Shown one piece after another: positions 6,175 through 12,827 of a stretch of DNA of 14,219 nt. Source of the DNA: JBALVT01 sp045110675 (GTDB taxonomy: Bacteria > Pseudomonadota > Gammaproteobacteria > Pseudomonadales > Halieaceae); contig JBGCGJ010000078.1 of NCBI GenBank assembly GCA_045110675.1, positions 1-14,219 on the forward strand. The letters run 5' to 3'. Position 1 is the stretch's first letter; each line of letters starts with the position of its first letter. The notes below the pieces were generated by a model. That model was not told the origin of the DNA, made no database searches, and saw only the letters and a list, made by a program, of their open reading frames with translations. The position numbers and the translations under genes were made by a program.

Positions 6175-6847
6175 ATTCTAGAAAACTGGCGATTTCCGCA
6201 AGCGACTTGCGCTGGATATCGGGTACCCGAGCATCCTCGGTTGGATAGCCAACGACCAGAATCATGCTGGGCTTTTCGGTGTTTGGCCGGTCTAAAATCT
6301 CGTTGAGAAATTTCATTGGACTGGGTGTATGGGTGAGGCTCGCTAAACCCGCTTGATGAAGCGCGCTGATCAACATGCCGGTGGCGATACCGACAGATTC
6401 AGGTACGTAGTAGTTCTTTTGCTTGCGGCCCTCGCTGTCAAAGGAGAACTTCTGGGCGAAGATGACGATGAGATAAGGGGCGGTCTCCAGGAAGGGCTTG
6501 TCCTCATCGGTACCCAGGGGGGCCAGTGCCTCTAGCCATTCATCCGGCGCGCGTCGCTGATAAAATTCTCGCTCCTCCTCTTCGGCACCCTCGCGAATCT
6601 TGCGCTTCAAGTCGCTGTTGCTCACCACGCAAAAATGCCAGGGCTGACGATGTGCACCTGAGGGCGCGCTGCCTGCTGCCAGCAAGCATTGTTCGATAAT
6701 TTCCCGGGGCACTGGCTCAGAGCTGAAATCTCTAACGGTTCTTCGCCTCGAAGACTCTTCTCGAAAGCGTTGCGCTCGCGCGAGCATCTCAGTCTCGGGA
6801 TATCGCTCTGCGGCCAGTGCGATCGTGTCGAATTTAGACTGTGCCAT
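6173..6847 (-). CDS. FMN-dependent nitroreductase-fold protein of the iodotyrosine deiodinase type
   Basis: A 224-residue flavoprotein of the nitroreductase superfamily. From memory of human iodotyrosine deiodinase (IYD), the similarity runs throughout: RRRTVRDF (34-41) for FMN phosphate, SAPSGAH (60-66), a Glu-rich helix EEEEREFY (89-96), LETAP (120-124), TGMLISALHQAGL (156-168), HTP (173-175) and VGYP then VPD near the end. The three lid residues that hold the halotyrosine zwitterion in human IYD (Glu157, Tyr161, Lys182) correspond to Glu92, Tyr96 and Lys117 here, with identical spacing (4 and 21). It probably reductively dehalogenates halotyrosines or a related aromatic substrate. It has no N-terminal membrane anchor, unlike the animal protein. 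The ATG has AGGA eight bases upstream, and the gene follows the thioredoxin-like gene by 14 bases in one operon. A general nitroreductase activity is the alternative. Confidence 0.88.
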   Translation of the reverse strand: MAQSKFDTIALAAERYPETEMLARAQRFREESSRRRTVRDFSSEPVPREIIEQCLLAAGSAPSGAHRQPWHFCVVSNSDLKRKIREGAEEEEREFYQRRAPDEWLEALAPLGTDEDKPFLETAPYLIVIFAQKFSFDSEGRKQKNYYVPESVGIATGMLISALHQAGLASLTHTPSPMKFLNEILDRPNTEKPSMILVVGYPTEDARVPDIQRKSLAEIASFLE

Positions 6848-6861
6848 CCTTCTGTTCCTGG

Positions 6862-7305
6862 TTAGGTTTCTTTGGCTGTCGCCATTTCTATCGCCTTGGT
6901 CAGCGTCCCAACACTTTGCGGACCAAGCAACGTCTCTCTCAATTCACCACTGGGGTTAACGATAAGCGTTGTGGGCAGGACCGTAGGTCTTCTCGTGCCA
7001 AGTTCTGTTGCCGGATCCTCCTCAAGTACCGGGAATTCGATGGAGAAATCGCGAATTTGTTGCGCTAAATCTTCCCCCACAGCCCCGTCGTAGTTCACAC
7101 CCAGTACCGAGACATAGTCAAACTTGCTATCGAATTCATTCAGTTCGGGAATTTCCTTGATACAGGGTTTGCACCACTTGGCCCAATAGTTGATGACGAG
7201 CCACTGGCCCCGATAGTCAGAAATAGCCGAACCGCTGATGTCTTTGTTGTCTCCCTGGCAGGCGGTGAGAACAAGTGTCGTGACCAATAGTGTGATAAAT
7301 CTCAT
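6862..7305 (-). CDS. TlpA/thioredoxin-like lipoprotein
   Basis: A 147-residue envelope thioredoxin-fold protein. The N-terminus MRFITLLVTTLVLTAC is a lipoprotein signal ending in a lipobox (LTAC), with Cys16 the lipidated residue. The redox centre is WCKPC (44-48) in INYWAKWCKPC, the typical TlpA/ResA setting. The cis-proline is Pro111 in TVLPTT, followed by LIVNPSG. It should reduce or exchange disulfides on the outer face of the inner membrane, or at the outer membrane; residue 17 is Gln, not Asp, so the inner-membrane retention signal is missing and sorting outward is possible. The ATG overlaps the YihY stop by four bases and the flavoprotein gene follows 14 bases later, so the three are one operon. 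A thioredoxin-like gene is also near yihY in Pseudomonas as I recall. Confidence 0.9.
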   Translation of the reverse strand: MRFITLLVTTLVLTACQGDNKDISGSAISDYRGQWLVINYWAKWCKPCIKEIPELNEFDSKFDYVSVLGVNYDGAVGEDLAQQIRDFSIEFPVLEEDPATELGTRRPTVLPTTLIVNPSGELRETLLGPQSVGTLTKAIEMATAKET

Positions 7306-8531
7306 TTGGCAAATAACTCGGCGAGGCTAATGTCCAGTGAATCGCGCTGTTGACTACGCTGCTGTCGAAGTCGAGTGTAGGCTTCCTGTTGCCAGTTTAG
7401 CTGGTTCTGAAGGTCTTCCTCGTCCAGAGGGTGCTCGGTATTGACCCATTCTTTAAGCTGCCAATAGGAGATACTGTGTAAATCGCGACTCAGTAGATAC
7501 TCCCCGCGCTCGCTTTGAGTGATGAGCTTTTTCGCGAGAAACAAATCCCGTAATTTACTCCAGGTTTCACTGTCGAGCTCGCGCGTAACTTCGTGTTTTT
7601 CCTTGAATATGTCCAGTTCGTTAACCGAAGTACCTGATTTCTGGTTTATCCAGAACAAATAGAGAATATCGAGTGCCTTAAGCACATTGGGTCGGTTGGC
7701 CTGTTCCAGGCTTTGGTAGGCGGATAAGCTGTGCACCAATATAGCCCCGGTCAACACAATGTTCCAAGACAGATAAATCCATAATAGAAACAGCGGTACC
7801 GCCGCAAATGCGCCGTAGATGAAGGTGTAGCTGGACCCCACAACCAACTGTGTAAACAGTGAGCGAGCGATATTAAAAACCACAGCAGCCACCAGCCCAC
7901 CGACCAAAGCGTGGCGCAGGGGCACAGCGCAGTTTGGTACCGCGGCGTATATCAGGGTGAAGCCTGCAGTGTTGAGCATAATCGGAGTGAGTGTGAGTAA
8001 GTAGGCGCCGATGCCTATAACGTCGAAATGCTCGACAAAATTGGCGAACGATGCCAGGTAGGTGCTTATACCCAGAGCCAGACCCACCGTGACAGGTGCG
8101 AGACTGAGTACTGCCCAATACAGTAGGAAGCTGGAGACGGCACTGCGGTTTTCCCGCGTTCTCCAAATTTGGTTAAAGGCTTTTTCGATATTCCTCAACA
8201 TGATGACGGCGGTAATGACCAAAAAAGCGATACCAAATCCCGTCAGGTTCTTGGCTTGGCGGGAAAAATCACCCAGGTACTCCTGAATATCCGAGCTGGT
8301 TTCCGGGACGAGATTTTCAAACATGAATGCTTCGATCTTGACCTCTACGCCCTGAAATGCCGGAACCGCAGAGGCCATGGTGTAGAGCACAGTCATAAGA
8401 GGGACCAGTGCGAACAAACTCATGTAGGTTAGCGCAGCGGCATTTTCGGAACATCTATCTGCCCGAAAACGGGAGAAAAGATAACGGCAGCGGCGCCATA
8501 GTATCTGCAATTGTGTCGACATAACTTCCAT
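7302..8531 (-). CDS. YihY/BrkB-family inner-membrane protein with cytosolic C-terminal domain
   Basis: A 409-residue membrane protein. The family signature ENAAALTYMSLFALVPL (29-45) opens a multi-helix domain to about residue 270, including LRNIEKAFNQIWRTRENR (112-129) and YGAFAAVPLFLLWIYLSW (239-256). After it comes a soluble part (about 275-409) with ALDILYLFW, KLRDLFLAKKLI and EYLLSRDL stretches that look like a winged-helix domain, ending in a Gln/Arg-rich helix. Proteins of this family were once called ribonuclease BN in error; their function is not settled. The long form matches Pseudomonas homologs of about 410 residues. The start may be the ATG at 8531 or the one three codons later; neither has a good Shine-Dalgarno sequence. 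First gene of the minus-strand operon, divergent from the arsC-like gene. Confidence 0.9.
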   Translation of the reverse strand: MEVMSTQLQILWRRCRYLFSRFRADRCSENAAALTYMSLFALVPLMTVLYTMASAVPAFQGVEVKIEAFMFENLVPETSSDIQEYLGDFSRQAKNLTGFGIAFLVITAVIMLRNIEKAFNQIWRTRENRSAVSSFLLYWAVLSLAPVTVGLALGISTYLASFANFVEHFDVIGIGAYLLTLTPIMLNTAGFTLIYAAVPNCAVPLRHALVGGLVAAVVFNIARSLFTQLVVGSSYTFIYGAFAAVPLFLLWIYLSWNIVLTGAILVHSLSAYQSLEQANRPNVLKALDILYLFWINQKSGTSVNELDIFKEKHEVTRELDSETWSKLRDLFLAKKLITQSERGEYLLSRDLHSISYWQLKEWVNTEHPLDEEDLQNQLNWQQEAYTRLRQQRSQQRDSLDISLAELFAK

Positions 8532-8586
8532 GGGTTTATTATTGCATGAATATACCTGCTGCGCAGGAGTCCCCGGCGTTCAGCTT

Positions 8587-8595
8587 TGCTATACT
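8587..8595 (+). promoter_or_regulatory. Extended -10 promoter for the arsC-like/wrbA/DUF2069 operon
   Basis: TGCTATACT is an extended -10 (TG, one base, TATACT), 32 bases before the ATG of the arsC-like gene. No good -35 hexamer is present 16-18 bases upstream, which extended -10 promoters tolerate. Transcription would start near 8602, leaving a leader of about 26 bases. The 96-bp gap also holds CCTGC-TGC-GCAGG (8555-8567) between the two divergent operons, a possible shared operator. Confidence 0.55.
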
Positions 8596-8627
8596 GGCGG
8601 CGATATTTTTTTGCACAGGTTTATCCC

Positions 8628-8981
8628 ATGAGTGATTTCAAGATCTACCACAATCCACGCTGTTCCAAATCTCGTGCGACCTTGGCCCTACTGGAAGAGC
8701 ACGGTGTTTCCCCAGAGATTGTGCTTTATCTCGATACAGGTCCGGATAGTGATGAGCTATCTGGTTTACTTGGGAAGCTCAATATGAATGCCAGTGATCT
8801 GGTGCGACGCGGCGAGGACGCCTATAAGGAATGTGGACTGAGTAAAAACTCAACTGAGCAAGACATTATTGCAGCGATGAGCGAACACCCCAAACTGATA
8901 GAGAGACCGATCGTCGTCAAGGGAGATAGGGCGGTGCTGGGGCGGCCTCCAGAAAACGTTTTGGGATTGCTTTCTGAATGA
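8628..8981 (+). CDS. ArsC-family reductase (YfgD type)
   Basis: A 117-residue small protein of the glutaredoxin-dependent ArsC family. The start MSDFKIYHNPRCSKSRATL resembles E. coli YfgD closely. Catalytic Cys12 lies in NPRCSKSR; the three arginines that bind oxyanion in plasmid ArsC (60, 94, 107) correspond to Arg60, Arg93 (ERPIVV) and Arg106 (GRPPE). It could reduce arsenate or act on another oxidised substrate; chromosomal YfgD-type copies outside ars operons are not proven resistance genes, and no arsR, arsB or acr3 is present here. I chose the ATG at 8628 because the family starts there and the frame upstream lacks homology; AGG lies seven bases before it. The stop overlaps the wrbA start by four bases. 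First gene of the plus-strand operon. Confidence 0.9.
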   Translation: MSDFKIYHNPRCSKSRATLALLEEHGVSPEIVLYLDTGPDSDELSGLLGKLNMNASDLVRRGEDAYKECGLSKNSTEQDIIAAMSEHPKLIERPIVVKGDRAVLGRPPENVLGLLSE

Positions 8982-9577
8982 GCGAGCCCTATGTTTTGGT
9001 ACTGTATTACAGTCGGCACGGTGCCACCGCGGAAATGGCCGCACAGATCGCCAGGGGTATTGAATTGGTACCGGGGGCGCGGGCCGTGTTGCGCACTGTA
9101 CCGCCGGTATCGGCCGACTGTGAGGCAGTGGCCGAAGATATTCCCACCAGCGGCCCGCTTTATTGCCAGCATGACGACTTAAGAAACTGTGCCGCGTTGG
9201 TAATGGGCAGCCCTACTCGGTTTGGCAATATGGCGGCTCCGCTGAAGTATTTTGTGGATCAGACCTCGGACCTTTGGTTAAGCGGCGCCCTCATCGATAA
9301 ACCTGCTGCGGTGTTTACCTCTACCTCCAGCATGCACGGTGGCCAGGAGTCGACTTTACTCAGCATGATGCTACCGCTACTGCATCACGGCATGGTGATC
9401 GCAGGCTTGCCCTACAGTGAGCCCGGTTTGATGAGCAGTCGCAGCGGTGGTACCCCCTATGGAGCATCGCACTGGGCAGGAGAGTCAAACGACTTTCAGG
9501 TCGACGATACCGAGTCTGCGCTGTGTAAGGCGCTCGGCAGTCGGGTCGCGCGCTTGGCACTGGGGAGATCAACGTGA
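8978..9577 (+). CDS. wrbA: NAD(P)H:quinone oxidoreductase, WrbA family
   Basis: A 199-residue flavodoxin-like FMN enzyme that reduces quinones by two electrons to hydroquinones, avoiding semiquinone radicals. The FMN phosphate loop is YYSRHGATAEMA (10-21). The flavin-binding segment GSPTRFGNM follows in the middle, and FTSTSSMHGGQEST is the WrbA signature near the active site. The C-terminal third has GASHWAGE, also family-typical. The protein is soluble and probably tetrameric, as known WrbA proteins are. Its ATG overlaps the arsC-like stop (ATGA) and its stop overlaps the DUF2069 start (GTGA), so translation of the three is coupled. With qorA and the deiodinase-like flavoprotein this is one of three NAD(P)H- or flavin-dependent reductases in the window. 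Confidence 0.93.
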   Translation: MSEPYVLVLYYSRHGATAEMAAQIARGIELVPGARAVLRTVPPVSADCEAVAEDIPTSGPLYCQHDDLRNCAALVMGSPTRFGNMAAPLKYFVDQTSDLWLSGALIDKPAAVFTSTSSMHGGQESTLLSMMLPLLHHGMVIAGLPYSEPGLMSSRSGGTPYGASHWAGESNDFQVDDTESALCKALGSRVARLALGRST

Positions 9578-9933
9578 GAGCTATTGCATGGTCAACTCCC
9601 AGCGATAAGATGCGGGCGCTCAGTCTGTTGAGTTGGTTGCTATTGCTGATCGTCCAGGCGCTAGATTCCTGGATTACCCAGGTTCCCTGGATTATAGTTT
9701 TGGGCAAGATACTGCCCTTGCTGATCTTTCTCCCCGGCATCCTTGGCGATAATTTGCGCAGCTATATTTGGCTGTGTTTTGTTAGCTTGTTGTATTTTTT
9801 GGTGTTAGTTGAACGACTGTTTGCTCAGCCCGATAATATTTTGGCGATTCTGGGTATGACCGCAGTGGTGACTCTGTTTACTTGCGCAATGTTGTATGTG
9901 CGCTGGCGAGCACGGGAATTGAGAGAAGTTTGA
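9574..9933 (+). CDS. DUF2069 membrane protein
   Basis: A 119-residue integral membrane protein with four likely helices (about 15-30, 38-56, 63-80, 88-108) and a positively charged C-terminus (VRWRARELREV). The middle segment KILPLLIFLPGILGDNLRSY followed by IWLCFVSLLYFL is characteristic of the DUF2069 family, small proteins of unknown function found beside wrbA and arsC-like genes in gammaproteobacteria. It starts with a GTG overlapping the wrbA stop by four bases; there is no separate Shine-Dalgarno sequence, so it depends on wrbA translation. Its conserved neighbour suggests a membrane role linked to WrbA quinone chemistry, which is inference only. A 31-base gap separates it from sppA. 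Confidence 0.85.
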   Translation: MRAIAWSTPSDKMRALSLLSWLLLLIVQALDSWITQVPWIIVLGKILPLLIFLPGILGDNLRSYIWLCFVSLLYFLVLVERLFAQPDNILAILGMTAVVTLFTCAMLYVRWRARELREV

Positions 9934-9964
9934 TCAATATGCGTTTCTTTAGGGAGAATATGGA

Positions 9965-11812
9965 ATGAAATTGTGGGAATTAATTCGCCGAATTTTCGCG
10001 GCTTTCTGGCGCGGAATTACGATATTTCGACTGGCGCTGTCCAATATTCTGTTCCTGGTAATGCTCGCGCTCATTTACTTTGTCTATATCGGCGGAGGCC
10101 CGGAACCTTTGCCCGCGCGAGCCGCATTACTTCTCAACCCTATAGGCACAGTCGTGGATGAGAAATCTTTTGTGCCGCCACTGCAAGCGCTCATGGGCGA
10201 GGCGTCGCCTGCACAGCATGAAGTTCTGCTGCGAGACCTGATTGCCGCCATTGAATATGCCCGTGATGACCCGGCCATAAATTCAATGGTGATGGAATTG
10301 GATTCTCTCGTTTCAGTGGGAATCAGTAAGACTCTAGAAATTTCTCGGGCGTTGGAATCCTTCAAAGCCAGCGGCAAACCCATAGTTGCGGTAGGCGACT
10401 ACTACACCCAGGACCAGTATCTGCTGGCCAGTCACGCCGACACCGTTATTATGCACCCGCTCGGCGGAGTGATGCTGGAAGGTTTTAGTAGCTACCAGAA
10501 TTACTTTCGAGAGGCATTGGAAAAACTCTCGGTGAGCATGCACGTCTTTAAAGCCGGTGAGCACAAATCCATGGCCGAGCCTTTTTTGCGAGACGATATG
10601 TCTCCCGCCGAAAAAGAAATCACCAGTCGCTGGCTTTCCGGATTGTGGCAGAACTACGTTGAAGTCGTCGAACAGCAGCGAGAGTTGGCTCCCGGCTCGG
10701 TTGATCAGTTCATCGCAAATTTTTCGGCGAATTTGCATGCCCAGGGCGGTAACCTTGCCGAGACTTCCTTGGTCGCCCAGTTAGTCGATAAGCTAATGGG
10801 CCGCGGTGAGATGAACGACTATCTGTCCGAATTGGTTGGAGCAAAGAACGAGGATGGGCTCTACGAAGCGGTGGGGTTCGAAACCTATGTGAGCCGCCAA
10901 AGACCCTTGTCTCTTATGGGCGTAGAGGGAGATCGCGTAGCGGTCATTACGGCGCAAGGTGGCATTCAAGTGGGAGAGCAACCTCCGGGTTCTATCGGCG
11001 GTGATTCTCTGGCACGCCTTATTCGTTCGACCGCCGAAGCAGACGGCGTTGGGGCGATTGTCCTTCGGGTCAACAGCGGTGGGGGCAGTGTGTTCGCCTC
11101 GGAAGTTATTCGCCAGGAAATTTTGCGGGCGAAAGCCGACGGAATGCCGATCGTCATTTCAATGGGGGCCATCGCCGCTTCTGGTGGCTACTACATTGCG
11201 GCAGAGGCCGATCAGATCTGGGCCACACCCACGACTATCACTGGGAGCATCGGGGTATTCGCTGCCTTTCCAACCTTTGAGCGGCTGATAGAGCGCGCCG
11301 GTGTGCACACCGATGGGGTGGGCACCACTCCCTTGGCCGGCAGCTTTAGGCTCGATAGGCCCCTGAACGATGACGTTGCTGTTTCTTTCGCCAGCTCGGT
11401 GGAACACACGTATCAAAATTTCCTTGGGCTGGTCGCCGAGGGGCGCGGTATGAGTATTGATGAAGTTGATGCTGTCGCGCAAGGACGCGTGTGGAGCGCC
11501 ACAGATGCGCTCGAGCACGGGCTGATCGATAATCTGGGTGATCTTCAAGATGCGATTGCCGCAGCGGGGGAGTTATCGGGCTTGTCCGATTATCAAATCG
11601 AGTATGTGGGTCTGCCGCTGTCGCCTAGAGATTTGCTGTTGCAACAATTGAGCGGGCGGATGGGTCGTTTGAAACTGTGGACGAATTCAACGATGGCCAA
11701 TGCGTTTTCCGGTGTGTTGCAAACTTTTACAGCGGCCGCACGCGAGCTGGATAATCTGGATGATCCAGCGCACTTGTATGTTCGCTGTGTCTCTTGCACG
11801 AGTTTTTACTAG
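9965..11812 (+). CDS. sppA: Signal peptide peptidase SppA, 67-kDa type (protease IV)
   Basis: A 615-residue inner-membrane serine protease that digests cleaved signal peptides. It is a tandem duplication of the S49 domain, like E. coli SppA (618). One N-terminal helix (about 24-42, NILFLVMLALIYFVYIG) anchors it, with the catalytic part in the periplasm. The general base is Lys201 in GEHKSMAEPFLRDDMS (198-213), corresponding to Lys209 in E. coli. The nucleophile is Ser406 in MGAIAASGGYYIA (400-412), corresponding to Ser409. SGGGS at 371-375 and TGSIGVF follow the family. The ATG has AGGGAG eight bases upstream (9951-9956), so it can be translated independently of the DUF2069 gene 31 bases before it. 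The protein ends with a Cys-x-x-Cys (RCVSC) close to the C-terminus. Probably last gene of the arsC-like/wrbA operon. Confidence 0.96.
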   Translation: MKLWELIRRIFAAFWRGITIFRLALSNILFLVMLALIYFVYIGGGPEPLPARAALLLNPIGTVVDEKSFVPPLQALMGEASPAQHEVLLRDLIAAIEYARDDPAINSMVMELDSLVSVGISKTLEISRALESFKASGKPIVAVGDYYTQDQYLLASHADTVIMHPLGGVMLEGFSSYQNYFREALEKLSVSMHVFKAGEHKSMAEPFLRDDMSPAEKEITSRWLSGLWQNYVEVVEQQRELAPGSVDQFIANFSANLHAQGGNLAETSLVAQLVDKLMGRGEMNDYLSELVGAKNEDGLYEAVGFETYVSRQRPLSLMGVEGDRVAVITAQGGIQVGEQPPGSIGGDSLARLIRSTAEADGVGAIVLRVNSGGGSVFASEVIRQEILRAKADGMPIVISMGAIAASGGYYIAAEADQIWATPTTITGSIGVFAAFPTFERLIERAGVHTDGVGTTPLAGSFRLDRPLNDDVAVSFASSVEHTYQNFLGLVAEGRGMSIDEVDAVAQGRVWSATDALEHGLIDNLGDLQDAIAAAGELSGLSDYQIEYVGLPLSPRDLLLQQLSGRMGRLKLWTNSTMANAFSGVLQTFTAAARELDNLDDPAHLYVRCVSCTSFY

Positions 11813-11834
11813 TTGTTGTCAGAGTAAAATCACG

Positions 11835-11854
11835 TCTAGAGCAGAGTCTCTAGA
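11835..11854. terminator. Hairpin between convergent sppA and glpE (weak terminator candidate)
   Basis: TCTAGAG (11835-11841) and CTCTAGA (11848-11854) are exact reverse complements around a six-base loop. No T-run follows on the plus strand; on the minus strand only a short ATTTTA comes several bases later. A second small dyad, CCTGA/TCAGG (11867-11871 and 11877-11881), overlaps the glpE stop. Together they may separate the convergent transcripts. Confidence 0.4.
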
Positions 11855-11876
11855 GGGGTAACAGAACCTGAGTTAG

Positions 11877-12194
11877 TCAGGCTGTTTCGAAGGGGAACTG
11901 TGCGCGCCAGGCTTCGAATCCGCCATCCATGCTATACACTTCTTCGAATCCCTTCTCGTTCAGAAAAGAAGCGGCGCTCTGACTGGAGTTGCCGTGGTAG
12001 CAGCACACGATAAGGGGAACGTCGGGATCTGCTTCGACAATAAAATCGGGCAAGCTGACATTGTCCAGGTGTACAGCCCCTTTGATATGGCCTCCGGCGA
12101 AAGAGTTTTCGTCGCGGATGTCAACCAGCGCAGCAGTGCCAGCGTCCAGCATCTGCTTCGTCGCCTCGGTTGAAATGTGTTTGAATTGCCCCAT
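11877..12194 (-). CDS. glpE: Thiosulfate sulfurtransferase GlpE (single-domain rhodanese)
   Basis: Cytosolic rhodanese moving sulfur from thiosulfate to cyanide or to thiols such as thioredoxin. From the ATG at 12194 the product is 105 residues (E. coli GlpE is 108) and begins MGQFKHISTEA, close to MDQFECINVADA of E. coli. VDIRD, the loop CYHGNSS and YSMDGGFEAWRAQFP are all characteristic. With this start the catalytic cysteine is Cys65, the same number as in E. coli. An upstream in-frame ATG at 12227 would add 11 residues with no counterpart; it overlaps a TATAAT that looks like the gene's own -10. The gene is divergent from efpL by 65 bp and convergent with sppA. It adds a sulfur-transfer function to a window that also has cysK. 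Confidence 0.92.
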   Translation of the reverse strand: MGQFKHISTEATKQMLDAGTAALVDIRDENSFAGGHIKGAVHLDNVSLPDFIVEADPDVPLIVCCYHGNSSQSAASFLNEKGFEEVYSMDGGFEAWRAQFPFETA

Positions 12195-12225
12195 GAATTG
12201 CTTGCCAGTTTGCGGTTCGGTCGCC

Positions 12226-12233
12226 ATTATACT
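12226..12233. promoter_or_regulatory. Overlapping divergent -10 elements for glpE and efpL
   Basis: On the minus strand TATAAT (12226-12231) is a perfect -10, which would give a glpE leader of about 25 bases from the 12194 start. Its -35 at 17 bases is poor (TCTCCA, 12249-12254). On the plus strand TATACT (12228-12233) overlaps it and lies 26 bases before the efpL ATG; TTGCCA (12202-12207) is a good -35 but 20 bases away. If both are used, the two promoters compete for the same DNA. Confidence 0.4.
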
Positions 12234-12259
12234 CGCAAATTACAATACTGGAGAACACT

Positions 12260-12826
12260 ATGCCAAAGGCAAGTGATTTGAAGCGTGGTGGTGTAGTAGA
12301 GATTAATGGCCACGCGTATATTGTCCGTCAAATTGAGGTGAAATCGCCCTCGAGTCGAGGCGCGAACACACTGTATAAAATACGATTCAACGAAGTCCGC
12401 ACCAAGCAAAAGCTCGACGAAACCTTCAAAGGTGACGATATGTTGGGCGAAGTCGATCTCGAGAGACGGCAGGTCCAGTTCTCCTATATGGACGATGAGT
12501 TTTTCGTGTTTATGGACATTGAAGATTACAGCCAGTATCACCTGTCGCCGGAGATGATAGCCGATCAGATTCCCTATATTACCGAGGGACTGGAGGGGAT
12601 TATGGGATTGTTGATCAATGGTGAATTTATCGGTATTGAGCTACCACAGTCTGTCGTCATGGAGATAGTCGAGTGTGCTCCAGGGATTAAGGGTGCCTCC
12701 GCTTCTGCTCGAAACAAACCGGCAACCTTTGCCAGTGGTTTGGTCGTTCCTGTCCCTGAATATCTGGAGGTAGGCGAACGCGTGCGTATTAATACACAAG
12801 AAGCTCGCTACATGTCCAGAGAGTGA
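12260..12826 (+). CDS. efpL: Elongation factor P-like protein EfpL (YeiP)
   Basis: A 188-residue translation factor of the EF-P family, closest to E. coli YeiP/EfpL, with three beta-barrel domains. It binds between the P and E sites of stalled ribosomes and stimulates peptide bond formation, mainly at proline-containing stretches. Matching segments are MPKASDLKRGGVV, SPSSRGANTLYK (29-40), RFNEVRT, FKGDD, YMDDEFFVFMD, ELPQSVVMEIVE, APGIKGASASARNKPAT and the terminal RINTQEARYMSRE. The tip residue is Arg33 in place of the modified lysine of EF-P, as in EfpL, so no lysylation enzyme is needed. GGAGA lies five bases before the ATG. It is divergent from glpE and followed one base later by dgkA, so the two form an operon. 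Confidence 0.96.
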   Translation: MPKASDLKRGGVVEINGHAYIVRQIEVKSPSSRGANTLYKIRFNEVRTKQKLDETFKGDDMLGEVDLERRQVQFSYMDDEFFVFMDIEDYSQYHLSPEMIADQIPYITEGLEGIMGLLINGEFIGIELPQSVVMEIVECAPGIKGASASARNKPATFASGLVVPVPEYLEVGERVRINTQEARYMSRE

Positions 12827-12827
12827 T

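Noticed and set aside
8586..8627. A longer N-terminus for the arsC-like gene starting near 8586
   Set aside because: The extra 14 residues have no family counterpart, overlap the extended -10 promoter at 8587-8595, and the family start MSDFKIYHNP is at 8628 with its own ribosome site.
8628..8981. An arsenic resistance operon
   Set aside because: No arsR, arsB/acr3 or arsA nearby; the gene is the chromosomal YfgD type in a wrbA operon.
10334..10738. Open frames antisense to sppA and other genes, some above 100 codons
   Set aside because: They lie fully inside well-supported genes, have no recognisable domains and are explained by codon bias on the sense strand.
12195..12227. GlpE starting at the ATG at 12227
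   Set aside because: It adds 11 unmatched residues, shifts the catalytic cysteine away from the E. coli number, and coincides with a likely -10 element.
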